NCBI GenBank assembly: GCA_964542875.1
Contig: CAZIWA010000001.1
Coordinates: 1-64,000, forward strand
DNA from: CAZGOM01 sp964542875
Lineage (GTDB): Bacteria > Planctomycetota > Phycisphaerae > Phycisphaerales > Phycisphaeraceae
DNA length: 64,000 bases
Direction: 5' to 3'
In this document: positions 27,301-35,463 of the stretch, piece after piece
Numbering within the stretch: the stretch's first letter is position 1
How the letters are laid out: the number at the start of each line of letters is the position of its first letter
Notes under the pieces: model-generated
Told to the model about the DNA's origin: nothing
Seen by the model: the letters and a program-made list of their open reading frames with translations, nothing else
Databases searched by the model: none
Position numbers and translations under genes: made by a program

Positions 27301-27518
27301 CCGACAAGGTGGGCGCGGCGATCCCCAAGAACCAGTGGGTGCAGGTGAAGCTGGTGTTCAACGGCGTGGACAGCACGGATTTTTATGTCGACGGGAAGCT
27401 GGTGGGAAACACTTCAGGATGCGCGATCAACCCCAGCCGGAAGAACGACATGACTTTCTTCATCGGGCCGCTAATCGGGAAGGTGGATGACGTTTCAATG
27501 ACGCTGGAGAGGCAGTGA
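24309..27518 (+). CDS. Secreted GH9 enzyme with PKD and LamG-like domains
   Basis: A 1069-residue exported protein with a long signal region (residues 1-~40). Order: an N-terminal beta domain; a CelD_N-type module (NIRVNQVGYLPDRAKYAYLG, from ~175); the GH9 catalytic barrel with GHHDAGDYGKY near 364 holding the catalytic Asp pair, IPDVLEEVKWELDW, and VDYMLGANPFGYSLQTGIG near 657; a PKD domain (~766-852, with FFFWDFDDES and SPTHTF); and a concanavalin/LamG-like domain (~866-1069, with FYVDGKLVGN). The appended domains suggest substrate or surface binding. The cleaved polymer is probably a beta-1,4 glucan. It is the second GH9 in the window, distinct in length and domain order from the one at 19.3-22.2 kb. 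Confidence 0.93.
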   Translation: MMRSGTSVGVSKRSGRKSWRAGLWASIACLSLACTGGAQGQTLPTSDFERAIGPTSMATQFSDSIRTENNKYISIWLQNTALKDADLRDASQFTIVSKDDENYAAGKQVKPVSISARCRLTRLSNRKQLMVKTTGIFLELPTPMKQGASYTVTSTLAGIPGVPVAFNDRANISDNIRVNQVGYLPDRAKYAYLGQYAGTKGPLGFSVDSFELLDTTGKSVFKGKVKVRETTLPQNAPATLTSKGVNEQLVGQDLYELDFTTFKTPGTYRLYVPTVGISYPFDIGPTALNAVYVNLMRGNLIQRCGCDIPLSLTRHGHEACHIDDAFVDPKALTSSFVQQPKDKKGKVEIYKPVHESEQRKATRGHHDAGDYGKYTSNGCNFITYPLQMMRLYPDKYQEDNLGMPNSGNGIPDVLEEVKWELDWVENMQDDDGGVFGVIRPNSGGYENSVPPRENKRFMFPKDTNYTAAFAAALAQAATHPQIKKYYPEDAKRYLEKSLKAWAWLEKNKVYSEYWHYGALFKDTDELCWAAVELYAATGDAKFHDYFLKNFKPEEARWGWDTLVECIGHASRRYAFLTERETDAGMKERCRQIILKTANTHLANTEQFPYRIAMPPESIRFQAYGWVFPAAIWSYNLLTANAIEPKEAYTEGALRQVDYMLGANPFGYSLQTGIGYKRNIEIVHNPSNFDRIIEPAPGIPMGIGSAGIYWLNQYGKSAGEGVFPQNWPLMNRWYDGFNVNTEFTVDMSIRETMTLGYFVGASNVKPVQPKVTVVADTLSGSSPLTIKFTAKVEGGTGRAKFFFWDFDDESFSSDASPTHTFIGEGREYSVTLTVLDENGFLGYQTVKVACTRKSSGMPGTPEGVLKSTVLYLPLDGTIKDAGPNKLKTEVVVGRPGNEAMTFEDSPLWMDKPQGKYVSMYGREQIKVTVPNDLANKVDQKMTIQAKIYVEEFAGWGWDGSSTTLGLYHDNDSCLSLRQDKWDKSGKPKAVAGKATVADTDKVGAAIPKNQWVQVKLVFNGVDSTDFYVDGKLVGNTSGCAINPSRKNDMTFFIGPLIGKVDDVSMTLERQ

Positions 27519-27612
27519 GGGGTGCGGGGTGGGGGAGGAGGGGGCTTCACCCTGAGACAAAGGGGTAAGAAAGAGGTTGTGTTGGCTGGTTCAGGTCATT
27601 TAACGGCACAAC

Positions 27613-27650
27613 GGGACACAGCACGGGTTTGGCCCGTGCTTTGCCGCCCA
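27613..27650. repeat. REP-like palindromic element, copy 2 (degenerate)
   Basis: AGCACGGG and CCCGTGCT pair around TTTGG, with decayed outer arms (GGGACAC, TTGCCGCCC). It clearly belongs to the family whose perfect copy is at 19230-19267, and again lies between two convergent genes. Confidence 0.7.
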
Positions 27651-27671
27651 GATTGGGGGCGTGAGACGTGG

Positions 27672-28778
27672 TTACTGTGGAGCTTCCAGGTGCAACTCTT
27701 TGACTTGCCTGTCATGATGGACGACGAGCGTGGGGGCGACGCCGATGCAGCGGCCCTGGCCGACTTCGCCGTCGGCGCGGTTAAGCACGCGCTCAGCGGC
27801 GAGCCAGCCCATGAGCTGCCAGTTGATGCTCAGGCCGATGCGGGGGCGCTGGTGGTGGCCCATCTGGCCGAGGAAGACCTGATCGACCCAGTCCAGGTCC
27901 CAGGCTTCAAAGTGAACCATTTCAAGCTTGCTGAGCCACTCGGGGAGGGCGGTTTCGCCCATGAGGGGGTAGAGCAGCGGGGGGCTGATGATGCTGTTTT
28001 CGATAAAGACGGCGGTGAGGTCCGGAGAGCGGGCCATGAGGGTTTCGATGGCGGCGCGGCCGGCGATGAGGGTGTCGGTGTTCTTGCGTTCGCTTTGGGC
28101 GATGTCGTTGGCGGTGAGCTCGATGCCGGCGGCGGCGAGGGTGCATTTGAAGCCGGCGTGCTTGCGTTCGCTGGCGGGGTCTCCGGTGACGTTCCAGCGG
28201 AGGGTGCCGATGCGCTTGTGGCCTTTGGAGAGAAGGTAGCGTGCGGCGAGGACGCCGCCTCGGAAGTCGTCGACGACGACGGCGTCGATGGATTCATTTC
28301 GTTGGACATGTCCAAGCTGGACGGCGGCCACGTTTGCCGCCTGGAGCCTGGCGACGACGGGGTTGACGTGTTCAAGGAGATTGGTGTCGAGTACGACGCC
28401 GGTGGGCTTGGCGGCGAGGATGGGGTCGAGCTGTTCGTCGAGGTTTCGGGTGACGTCGAGCGTTTCGAGCTGAACGGGGGCTTTGCGGGCGCGGACGCCT
28501 TCGCGGAGGCCCATGTGTTTTGCGAGGAAGGGGCCGGAGGTGTGGGCCTGGGCGAGCTCCTGGAGGTTCATGAGGTAAATGACGCTCCTGCGGGAAGTGC
28601 GGGGGGCGTGTCCGGCCTGGCGCAGGAGGCGTTCGATTTCTTTGCGTTTATCGGGGGAAATCCGACCTTTTCCGTTCAAGACGTAAGATACGCTGGAGAG
28701 GGAAACGTCAGCGCGCTTGGCGATTTCCGCGAGCGGCAGACGCCGGCCCGAACTTTTTTTGTTTTCGGCGTCAGTCAT
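27672..28778 (-). CDS. LacI-family transcriptional regulator
   Basis: A 368-residue regulator. The N-terminal helix-turn-helix LPLAEIAKRADVSLSSVSYVLNG is typical of LacI/GalR proteins, followed by the hinge (RQAGHAPRTSRR) and a periplasmic-binding-protein-like effector domain with AVVVDDFRGGVLAARYLLSKGHKRIG. The frame is open to 28817. ATG 28778 (MTDAENKK) is chosen because 10-15 residues before the helix-turn-helix is usual, though no start has a perfect ribosome binding site. It is divergent from the metallohydrolase gene with only about 57 bp between the starts, so it probably represses that gene and perhaps itself. The effector is probably a sugar. Confidence 0.9.
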   Translation of the reverse strand: MTDAENKKSSGRRLPLAEIAKRADVSLSSVSYVLNGKGRISPDKRKEIERLLRQAGHAPRTSRRSVIYLMNLQELAQAHTSGPFLAKHMGLREGVRARKAPVQLETLDVTRNLDEQLDPILAAKPTGVVLDTNLLEHVNPVVARLQAANVAAVQLGHVQRNESIDAVVVDDFRGGVLAARYLLSKGHKRIGTLRWNVTGDPASERKHAGFKCTLAAAGIELTANDIAQSERKNTDTLIAGRAAIETLMARSPDLTAVFIENSIISPPLLYPLMGETALPEWLSKLEMVHFEAWDLDWVDQVFLGQMGHHQRPRIGLSINWQLMGWLAAERVLNRADGEVGQGRCIGVAPTLVVHHDRQVKELHLEAPQ

Positions 28779-28821
28779 GGATTTTCTCATTTCTTCCTGG
28801 GAGCCTGCCAAAATCATACTC

Positions 28822-28838
28822 GGAGGATTCGTTAGGTG
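28822..28838 (+). promoter_or_regulatory. Ribosome binding site and GTG start of the metallohydrolase
   Basis: GGAGG at 28822-28826 stands nine bases before a GTG codon at 28836, which begins the open frame of the CehA-like protein. A nearby ATG at 28840 is out of frame, so a GTG start is inferred. Confidence 0.7.
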
Positions 28839-30440
28839 AATGCTATATCAACCGGCTTTACCACAGTATCACACCCGGTGACAGGACAGGGACTTCACGG
28901 CTCGGTGTTGACCCATACCCATACGTATTCGGGCGTATCGCATCATGGGGGAGCGCTTCCCCCGCCTGATAATTACACCCAATTACGCGCGTGGTGCAAG
29001 CGGCGGGGTGTGAAAGCGCTGGGAATGGGCTCGCCGTATACGCCTTTGAATGCGAAGCATTACGGGTTTTGTGAGCACGAGGGATATCAGACTTATTACG
29101 GTTCCGGCTTTGATTATGCGTCAATGATGGACCTGGGAGAGGTGCAGGCGATGCTGCACGCGGTGAACAGCGGGCAGGACCATACGCTTTTTTACCTGGA
29201 CAACGAGACGCCCAAGACCCGCTTTGGACATTTATGGTGGGTGGGGTACCACTACGACTTTCCGGCATGGCATGACTATGACCAGCCGTTTGACCGGTGG
29301 ATGTGCACGGAGCAGGCACCCGACGACGATGCGGATGAGCCGGTGCCGTACGATCGGCGGCCTTACAGCCAGATTTTCGATGCGCAGCACAAGCAGGGGT
29401 CGGTGGGTATCTGGGCGCACCCGACGAGCTGGTGGCTGGACCGGGAAGGCCGGTTCATCACGAACATCGCTGCGGAGATGCCGGCGCATGCGTATGCGCA
29501 TGGACGGCTGGATGGCATGGTGGTGATGGGGTATCACGCGTATCGGCCGGAATATCAGGCGCTGTGGTTCGCGCTGCTGGACCAGGGGTACTTTGTGCCC
29601 GGGACGGCGGAGATGGACATGGGGCTGTCCGATACGAAGGCGCAAAACGATGACCCGGTGCGGCTGAGCTATGTGCCGTGCGCCAAGCCGACGCCGACGA
29701 TGGCGGAGATCAAACACGGCTTTAAGGCAGGGACGCTGCTGTGCAGCTCCGGCCCGCTGTTGACGGTGAGTGTCGACGGCAAGAGCTCCGGCCAGGTGGC
29801 CACGGCGGTGGCCGGGCGGGCGCACAAAGTGACGGTGCGCGTGGAATCCGGCCCGGAAAACCCGGGGCCGCTGGGACGGCTGGAACTGATCACCAAGGGT
29901 GGGAAGGTGATTTTCTCCCAGGATCAAACGCCGGAGGGGGTTTACACCTTCACGTTGCCTTCAAGCACGCAAAAGAGCTATGTGATCGCCCGGGTGTTTG
30001 GCGCGAACGACAACCCGGTGGACCACAAGAACGTGAAACTGCACGCGGTGACCAATCCGGTTTATCTGCACCCCGCGGGAGCGAGCTTCGTGAAGCCGGG
30101 GACGACCCGGGTGACGCTGAACCGGGCGGGTAAAACCAAGGCCAACAGCTTCAGGCTGGAGACGGGGAACGGGGATATTCTCGATTCGGGCACATTGCGC
30201 TCGAACGTGACGATCACGGCTCCGGCGAGCGCGCGGGTGGTGTTTTATGAGGGAGAGAAAGCGGTGGCGACGCGGTACCTGATCAATGACAACCCGGCGG
30301 TGATGGTGCTGATGCGGCATCTGTATCGGGGGCGGTTCATGCAGACGCACCCGAACCTGACCTCCGGCGAAGTGCCGGTGGAATGCTGGCAGTTGGATCA
30401 GTTTCCCCAGGCGATGGCGGGGGTAACGCTGGATGTTTGA
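28836..30440 (+). CDS. CehA/McbA-type metallohydrolase (PHP-like)
   Basis: A 534-residue protein, probably cytoplasmic since no signal peptide is seen. The N-terminal part has the PHP-type metal-binding HTHTYSGVSHHGG at ~26-38 and a second histidine motif GIWAHPTSWW, as in CehA/McbA metallohydrolases. This family has members described as carbaryl esterases but is mostly of unknown substrate. The C-terminal ~250 residues are beta-rich (VTVRVESGPENPG, YVIARVFGANDNP), a usual appended sandwich domain. It is divergent from the LacI regulator, which likely controls it. In this setting cleavage of a phosphate or ester from a sugar derivative is a plausible but unproven role. Confidence 0.8.
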   Translation: MNAISTGFTTVSHPVTGQGLHGSVLTHTHTYSGVSHHGGALPPPDNYTQLRAWCKRRGVKALGMGSPYTPLNAKHYGFCEHEGYQTYYGSGFDYASMMDLGEVQAMLHAVNSGQDHTLFYLDNETPKTRFGHLWWVGYHYDFPAWHDYDQPFDRWMCTEQAPDDDADEPVPYDRRPYSQIFDAQHKQGSVGIWAHPTSWWLDREGRFITNIAAEMPAHAYAHGRLDGMVVMGYHAYRPEYQALWFALLDQGYFVPGTAEMDMGLSDTKAQNDDPVRLSYVPCAKPTPTMAEIKHGFKAGTLLCSSGPLLTVSVDGKSSGQVATAVAGRAHKVTVRVESGPENPGPLGRLELITKGGKVIFSQDQTPEGVYTFTLPSSTQKSYVIARVFGANDNPVDHKNVKLHAVTNPVYLHPAGASFVKPGTTRVTLNRAGKTKANSFRLETGNGDILDSGTLRSNVTITAPASARVVFYEGEKAVATRYLINDNPAVMVLMRHLYRGRFMQTHPNLTSGEVPVECWQLDQFPQAMAGVTLDV

Positions 30441-30555
30441 GGGGCGGATTTATCCTGGTTGCGATTCAGGTGATGGCGAGCAGCCCACGCGCCCGGGGTA
30501 TTGGGCTGTCGGGTTGCCGGGTGTCCATCTTGACGTAGATCGCCATGCGGCCGCT
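30441..30555. other. Convergent intergenic region with a weak hairpin
   Basis: CAGCCCA (30481-30487) and TGGGCTG (30502-30508) can form a 7-bp stem with a 14-nt loop, with no T tract. It may help end transcripts from the converging metallohydrolase and lipoprotein genes. Confidence 0.35.
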
Positions 30556-31485
30556 TTACTTCATGGCTTTGGTTTTGCCGTCGATCCAGAGGGCCAGTTG
30601 GGATGGCGTGAGGTGACGGGGGCGGTTCCATACGACCCAGGTTTCGGCGAGCATCATCTGCTGGCCCGGTGCGAGGGTTTGGAGTGGGCTGAGGGTTTCC
30701 AGCTCCCAGTATTCACGGGTTTGGAAGAGCTGGACGCTGGAGCGGTCTGCGTAGTCCGCACCGATGGCGGCGGGCTGGTTCAAGAAGCGAACGAGAATGT
30801 GTTTGGGGTAGACGGCGGCGACCCATTGGCCCATGGCTCCGACTTTGCCGCCTTTGGGGCCGGGGCGGACGATGAGGGCTGCGGGGCGGTTTTGATCGTC
30901 GCTTACGACCTGACAGGCCTGGCGGCCATCACCAAACCACATGAGCTGGGTGAGGCCGGCGTGCTGGGGCGAAAGGGAGATCAAACCGAACTCGCCGACG
31001 GGAACCTGAGCAATGCCCCAGATGTGGACGGGGGCCTGGATGGTTTGCGAGGTTCGCTCAAGGGTTGTTTCGACCTGGAAGCCCTTATCGGGAAATGTGG
31101 GGTACCAAGCGCGCAGCAGGGTGATGCCCGCGCGGGCGATGTGGGTTTGGGCGGCGGGGTGATCCAGGCGTTGCCAGGGGATGCCTTCGAGGTCTTTGCC
31201 GGGGGGCCAGACGCGGCCGAGGTATTTGCGCCATTGGGCCTGGGGGAGGGGCCAGATTTTATCTCCGCCGAAGTCGACCCAGCCGGTGCGGGGGTCGGGG
31301 GTTGGTGCGGGATTTTTCCAGAAGTAAGAATTACCGTCAACATCAAACGAAACAAACCGGCCTGCGTCGGCGTCGAAAATCACGGAGACGCCGGGGGCAT
31401 AACGAGGGGTGGTTTCATGAAGGGCGGGCGCGCAGCCGGCAAGGGCCAGGAGCAGCAGGCAGAAAAAGATCAGGGCTTTTTTCAA
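30556..31485 (-). CDS. Lipoprotein with DUF4380-like domain
   Basis: A 309-residue lipoprotein. MKKALIFFCLLLLALAGC is a clear lipoprotein signal with Cys18 as the acylation site. The body contains VDFGGDKIWPLPQAQW, which recalls the DUF4380 family of planctomycete and Bacteroidetes proteins, and long beta-strand segments. DUF4380 has no known activity but tends to occur near carbohydrate genes. It is divergent from the TPR-ABC operon (71 bp between starts). A sugar-binding or aldose-epimerase-like fold (galactose-mutarotase-like sandwich) is possible, not shown. Confidence 0.7.
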   Translation of the reverse strand: MKKALIFFCLLLLALAGCAPALHETTPRYAPGVSVIFDADAGRFVSFDVDGNSYFWKNPAPTPDPRTGWVDFGGDKIWPLPQAQWRKYLGRVWPPGKDLEGIPWQRLDHPAAQTHIARAGITLLRAWYPTFPDKGFQVETTLERTSQTIQAPVHIWGIAQVPVGEFGLISLSPQHAGLTQLMWFGDGRQACQVVSDDQNRPAALIVRPGPKGGKVGAMGQWVAAVYPKHILVRFLNQPAAIGADYADRSSVQLFQTREYWELETLSPLQTLAPGQQMMLAETWVVWNRPRHLTPSQLALWIDGKTKAMK

Positions 31486-31556
31486 GCAATCAACCTCTTA
31501 AATGAAAAACCATTAGACCAGCAAACGTTTATGTATCAAGATAGGGTCAAAGCAGC

Positions 31557-32450
31557 ATGAAAAACGCCGGACGGATTACATCACGCATCGCGACAGCCGG
31601 TTTACTGGCGGGGGCGGTGCTGTTGTTTTCCGGGCAGGCCCCTGCGCCGATGGAGGCTGCGAAGGCGTCGCCGGAATCCGAACTGGAACTGGCGGCGAAG
31701 GAGATCGGCTTTTTCGATTACCGGTCGGCTGAGATGCACTTCGACAAAGCGCTGGCGATGGCCAAGCCGGATTCGGATGCGTGGGCGCTGGCGCTGTATG
31801 GGAAGGCGACTTGCCTGTATCACATGACGCCGGTTTCCGCGGGCAACGTGACGGCGGCCAAAGCGATGTACCTGCAGGTGTGGAATGCACGGCCGGACCA
31901 TCGGGCCGGGAGACTGGCGGCGCTGGGGCTGGGGCGGATCGCGGAACTAAAAGACTTTTTGGCGGACACGGTGGAACTGGCCGAGGCGCGCACGTGGTAC
32001 CAGAGTGTGATCGACAAAGCGCCGGACTCGATCGAAGCGGACCAGGCCACATTGCGCATGGCGGGGACGTACATCCAGACCTACGAGCAGGCCGAGTGCA
32101 TGAAGGGGATCGAGGTGCTGCAAAAACGGCTGGCCTCGCACCCGAATAATCCGATGGCGGCGGGGATGTACCTTTACATGGGGGATACGTACTTTTATCC
32201 GCTGAAGAACGACCGGCAGGCGCTGGAGAGCTACTTGAAGGCGGATGCCATCGGGCTGCCGCAGACGGGCAAAGAAGCGACGCTCTACTGGCGCATGGCG
32301 GTGCTGGCGGACACCCGACTGAATGATCCTAAGACCGCAGTGACGTGCTACACGAAGATTTTGGGCATCACCCCGACCTCCGGCAAAGCTTATGAGGCGC
32401 AGCTTGCGCTTAAACGCCTTGGCGCACCGGCGCCGGAGGTGAAGCCATGA
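31557..32450 (+). CDS. Exported TPR protein, first gene of sugar ABC operon
   Basis: A 297-residue protein with an N-terminal hydrophobic export segment (IATAGLLAGAVLLFSG) and then helical repeats of TPR type: IGFFDYRSAEMHFDKALAMA, ALYGKATCLYHM, AEARTWYQSVIDKAPDS and GDTYFYPLKNDRQALESYLKA. It probably acts outside the inner membrane as a protein-binding scaffold. Its stop overlaps the start of the solute-binding protein gene by four bases (ATGA), so the two are translationally coupled. This suggests a functional tie to the importer, for example organising surface or periplasmic components. A TPR protein heading a sugar ABC operon is not a standard part of these systems. Confidence 0.8.
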   Translation: MKNAGRITSRIATAGLLAGAVLLFSGQAPAPMEAAKASPESELELAAKEIGFFDYRSAEMHFDKALAMAKPDSDAWALALYGKATCLYHMTPVSAGNVTAAKAMYLQVWNARPDHRAGRLAALGLGRIAELKDFLADTVELAEARTWYQSVIDKAPDSIEADQATLRMAGTYIQTYEQAECMKGIEVLQKRLASHPNNPMAAGMYLYMGDTYFYPLKNDRQALESYLKADAIGLPQTGKEATLYWRMAVLADTRLNDPKTAVTCYTKILGITPTSGKAYEAQLALKRLGAPAPEVKP

Positions 32451-34087
32451 GTACGACCACGACGACAAATCCTGATGCGCCGGGAAGGTTCGCAAAGCTG
32501 CCGTGGGTGATCCTGGCGCTGATTTTCGTGCTTTGCGCGGGGCGGGTATGGCATCTGGACAGGCAGATCACCTCGCCTAAAGGCGAGGTGATCCGGATTT
32601 CCCACTGGCAGCTTGAAGCGGGGTACCGGACATCGCTGGACCAGGCCATCGCGCGGTATGAATCGCTGAACCCCGGGGTGAAGGTGATTCAACTCGGCAT
32701 CACCGAGAAGGTGTACGGCCAATGGCTCAACACGCACCTTCTGGCGGGGACTGCGCCGGATATTTTTGAGCTGGGCAAATCCAAAGTGCTGGCCAGCGAT
32801 ACGTACCTGCCGCGGTTTTTGATTCCGCTTTCAGAGGCTGCGCAAAAGCCCAACCCCTACAACAAAGGGACGCCGGCGCAGGACCTGCGGTGGCGCGATA
32901 CGTTCCGGGACGGGATGCGATCCGGCCTGCACCCGGTGACGCAGGAGTATTACTCCGCACCGACGACCTTGTTTACCGCCCGGGTGTACATCAATACGGA
33001 ATTGCTGAAAGAGGCCACGGGGTCTTCCAAGATTCCGGAAACACTCGCCGAGCTTCTGGAAGCGGCCAAGAAGATGCGCACGCTCAAGACGAAGCTTGGG
33101 GAGCCCATCGTGCCCATTGCGGGCGGGAGCGACTGCGCGCAGATTTTTCTGACCGGGTATTTGATTCCGTTCACGGCGACTTATGAGACTTTGCTGGATA
33201 CGGACCTGGATGGCACGGTGACGCCTCGCGAGGCATTTGCCGGGTGGGCGACGGGAAAGATTTCCTTTCAGACGCCGGGTTTGCGGGACTACTACCACGC
33301 GCTGCGCGCGGTGACGACGAACTTTGCGCCGGGCTTCATGGCGATGGGCCGCGATCAGGCTTTGTTTTTGTTCGTGCAGGGCCGGGCGGGGATGATTGCG
33401 GCGGGGTCGTGGGAGTCTGCGGGGCTTACGCGCAATGTGCCGTTTCCGGTGGCGGTGATCGACTTTCCGCTCCCGGCCAAGGGGGAGGCTTTTTCAGAGG
33501 CGATCGCAGGCAAGGCCAACGAGGCGAGCCTTTCAGGCGGCGGGCCGTACGGGGTGAACCGGTCCTCGCGCAATGCGGAGCGGGCGCTGGACTTTTTACA
33601 GTTCCTCACGAGCGTTGAAGGCAACCAGCTTTTGAATGAAGGCTCCAACTGGGTGCCGGTGGTGACTGATTCGGTGCCGACGCCGCAGGCTGCGCCGTTT
33701 ATGCCCGGCACTGCGGGGTACACGGTGAAGGTAGACATCAAATACGGGGCGGTGCCGTCGAGTATCTGGTGGGGGCAGCTTTGGCGTTACCTGCAGGGCG
33801 AGGTGACGGATAAGGAGTTCTTCAAAGCGGTGGAAGACGGCCTCGCGGATCCGCGGTATGGCGGGAAGAACGCCTGGGCGCTGGACTACGCCGACCAGAA
33901 GCAGTGGGTGCGTCAGCAGGAGCGGACGATTGCGGCGTTTACGCTGCAGGACATGCTGCAGCCTTCAACGCCGGAGAAGAGCAAGCGGCTTAACGCGGTG
34001 ATCCTGGAGCAGCAACGCACGAACAACGCCGAGGAACCACGGGCGCGATACCAAGAAACCTTCCAGGAGCCTATCGGCGCACCCTGA
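32447..34087 (+). CDS. Extracellular sugar-binding protein of ABC importer
   Basis: A 546-residue family-1 solute-binding protein. LPWVILALIFVLCAGRVW near the start is a transmembrane anchor or uncleaved signal without lipobox. The binding protein fold follows: VIRISHWQLEAGY, AIARYESLNPGVKVI, the AGTAPDIFELG motif, and the late GPYGVNRSSRNAERALDFLQFL, typical of MalE-like proteins. At 546 residues it is longer than the usual ~430. It begins inside the stop of the TPR gene and its stop overlaps the permease start by one base. A perfect 12-bp hairpin lies within codons 40-49. Ligand not predictable; a plant or algal oligosaccharide is likely from context. Confidence 0.9.
   Translation: MSTTTTTNPDAPGRFAKLPWVILALIFVLCAGRVWHLDRQITSPKGEVIRISHWQLEAGYRTSLDQAIARYESLNPGVKVIQLGITEKVYGQWLNTHLLAGTAPDIFELGKSKVLASDTYLPRFLIPLSEAAQKPNPYNKGTPAQDLRWRDTFRDGMRSGLHPVTQEYYSAPTTLFTARVYINTELLKEATGSSKIPETLAELLEAAKKMRTLKTKLGEPIVPIAGGSDCAQIFLTGYLIPFTATYETLLDTDLDGTVTPREAFAGWATGKISFQTPGLRDYYHALRAVTTNFAPGFMAMGRDQALFLFVQGRAGMIAAGSWESAGLTRNVPFPVAVIDFPLPAKGEAFSEAIAGKANEASLSGGGPYGVNRSSRNAERALDFLQFLTSVEGNQLLNEGSNWVPVVTDSVPTPQAAPFMPGTAGYTVKVDIKYGAVPSSIWWGQLWRYLQGEVTDKEFFKAVEDGLADPRYGGKNAWALDYADQKQWVRQQERTIAAFTLQDMLQPSTPEKSKRLNAVILEQQRTNNAEEPRARYQETFQEPIGAP
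32566..32593. other. Perfect intragenic hairpin in the solute-binding-protein gene
   Basis: GATCACCTCGCC and GGCGAGGTGATC form a 12-bp stem around the tetraloop TAAA. It begins 119 bases after the start codon. This is unusually stable for coding sequence and could slow translation, stabilise the mRNA or act in attenuation between the TPR gene and the importer genes. Confidence 0.7.
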
Positions 34088-35463
34088 TGCCAGACCCCAC
34101 CCCATTGATTCCAACGCCTTCACAAGCGCCGCCGCCGGCGCGCAAGCGGACCACCGGCCAGCGGCTGCGGCTGGGCACGCAGTGGCTGATATTGATCGGG
34201 CTGATGCTGCCGACGCTGATTGGGAAACTAATCTTTGATCTGTGGCCGAAGTTTTCGGCGATCCAGATGAGCTTTTACCAGTGGGACGGCGCACTGGTGC
34301 GGGAGTTCATCGGGATTCAGAACTATGTGCGGGCGTTTACAGCGGACCCGCTGTTCTGGCAGACGTTCTGGCTGATCGGGATTTTGATCGCTGCAAACCT
34401 GGTGAAGATGTGGCCGAGCATTTTGATCGCCGTGGTGATCCATCGGCTGAAGTCCGAGCGGTTTCAGTACCTGTACCGGGTGCTGTTTGTGGTGCCGATG
34501 GTGATTCCCGGGCTGGTTTGGCTGCTGGTTTGGAAGAGCTTTTACGAGCCGACTTACGGATTGTTTAATCAACTGCTGCGCTGGACCGGCTTGATGAATG
34601 TGCTGCAGTGGATGGATGTGAACATGCCGAAGGTGAGCCACTTCCTTTCAGGGGTGAGCAGCACGGCGGTTGCGCCGTGGGCAGGGTCGTTCATGGGCCT
34701 GGTGCTGCTGGGGCTTGGGTTTTTGGTTGTGGGCAGCGTGCAGACAGGTTCGGGCCTGAACTATCGGGCGCAACTGGTGCGGCGGTGGCCGGTGATGCTG
34801 ATATGGCTGGTGATTACGGCGCTGATCATCGGCTTGGTGAAGGCCGCTGTGCTGGCGGGCATCGTGGCGGCGGTTGGGTATGGGCTGTTTGCCCCGCTTG
34901 GCCGGTTTAAATGGCCCAAGACATTGCGGGTGATCGGGGTGTGCGTGGTGCTGGCGGCGCTGACTTTGATTTTGCTGACGGATGTATGGAAGCAGCCCAC
35001 CAATGCGTTTGGCGAAGGCCAGCCGGCTTGGCTGGGGCATACGAAGCTGGTGATACCGGCGATTTTGTTCTGGGGTTTCCCGTGGGTGGGGACGCTGGGT
35101 GTGCTGTTGTACCTGGCGGGTTTACAGAGCATTTCCAAAGAGGTATACGAAGCTGCGGACCTGGACGGCGCGGGGCCGGTGAAGAAATTCTTCTCACTGG
35201 AACTGCCGCTGGTGCTTTCGCAAGTGCGCATCAACCTGGTGTTCATGACGATCGGCACGTTGACGGACTATGGGCTTTTCCTGGTGCTGCTGGGGTCCGA
35301 AGGGGGGCCGAGCAACGTGGGGATGACGCCTGGGCTGTACATGTATCGGGAAGCGTTTGTGAACCAGCGTTTTGGCTATGCGTGCGCGCTGGGCATGGTG
35401 CTGTTTGTGTGCGTGCTGGGGATGACGATCGTTTATCAGAAGTATGTGAGGGTGGATAAATGA
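34087..35463 (+). CDS. Sugar ABC transporter permease (MalF/UgpA type) with extra membrane insertion
   Basis: A 458-residue inner-membrane permease. The standard MalF-like parts are present: WPKFSAIQMSFYQWDG after TM1, YRVLFVVPMVIPGLVWLLVW, the YGLFNQLL segment, PAILFWGFPWVGTLGVLLYLAGLQSI, and the EAA loop (YEAADLDGAGPVKKFFSLEL) that docks on the ATPase. Typical members have ~300 residues. The surplus is an insertion at about residues 172-312 with several hydrophobic stretches (FMGLVLLGLGFLVVG, MLIWLVITALIIGLV, IGVCVVLAALTLILL). These probably add about four helices between the usual TM3-TM4 region and the EAA half. It is translationally coupled to the genes on both sides. Confidence 0.9.
   Translation: MPDPTPLIPTPSQAPPPARKRTTGQRLRLGTQWLILIGLMLPTLIGKLIFDLWPKFSAIQMSFYQWDGALVREFIGIQNYVRAFTADPLFWQTFWLIGILIAANLVKMWPSILIAVVIHRLKSERFQYLYRVLFVVPMVIPGLVWLLVWKSFYEPTYGLFNQLLRWTGLMNVLQWMDVNMPKVSHFLSGVSSTAVAPWAGSFMGLVLLGLGFLVVGSVQTGSGLNYRAQLVRRWPVMLIWLVITALIIGLVKAAVLAGIVAAVGYGLFAPLGRFKWPKTLRVIGVCVVLAALTLILLTDVWKQPTNAFGEGQPAWLGHTKLVIPAILFWGFPWVGTLGVLLYLAGLQSISKEVYEAADLDGAGPVKKFFSLELPLVLSQVRINLVFMTIGTLTDYGLFLVLLGSEGGPSNVGMTPGLYMYREAFVNQRFGYACALGMVLFVCVLGMTIVYQKYVRVDK

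Noticed and set aside
27522..28835. Plus-strand frame of 437 codons opposite the LacI gene
   Set aside because: Shadow; the LacI protein on the other strand has a complete recognisable domain set.
28779..28835. LacI operator between the divergent LacI and metallohydrolase genes
   Set aside because: A full palindrome with the usual central CG could not be found; the interval is only 57 bp and too weakly patterned to call.
30433..31560. Plus-strand frame of 375 codons opposite the lipoprotein
   Set aside because: Shadow; the minus-strand lipoprotein has a signal peptide and lipobox.
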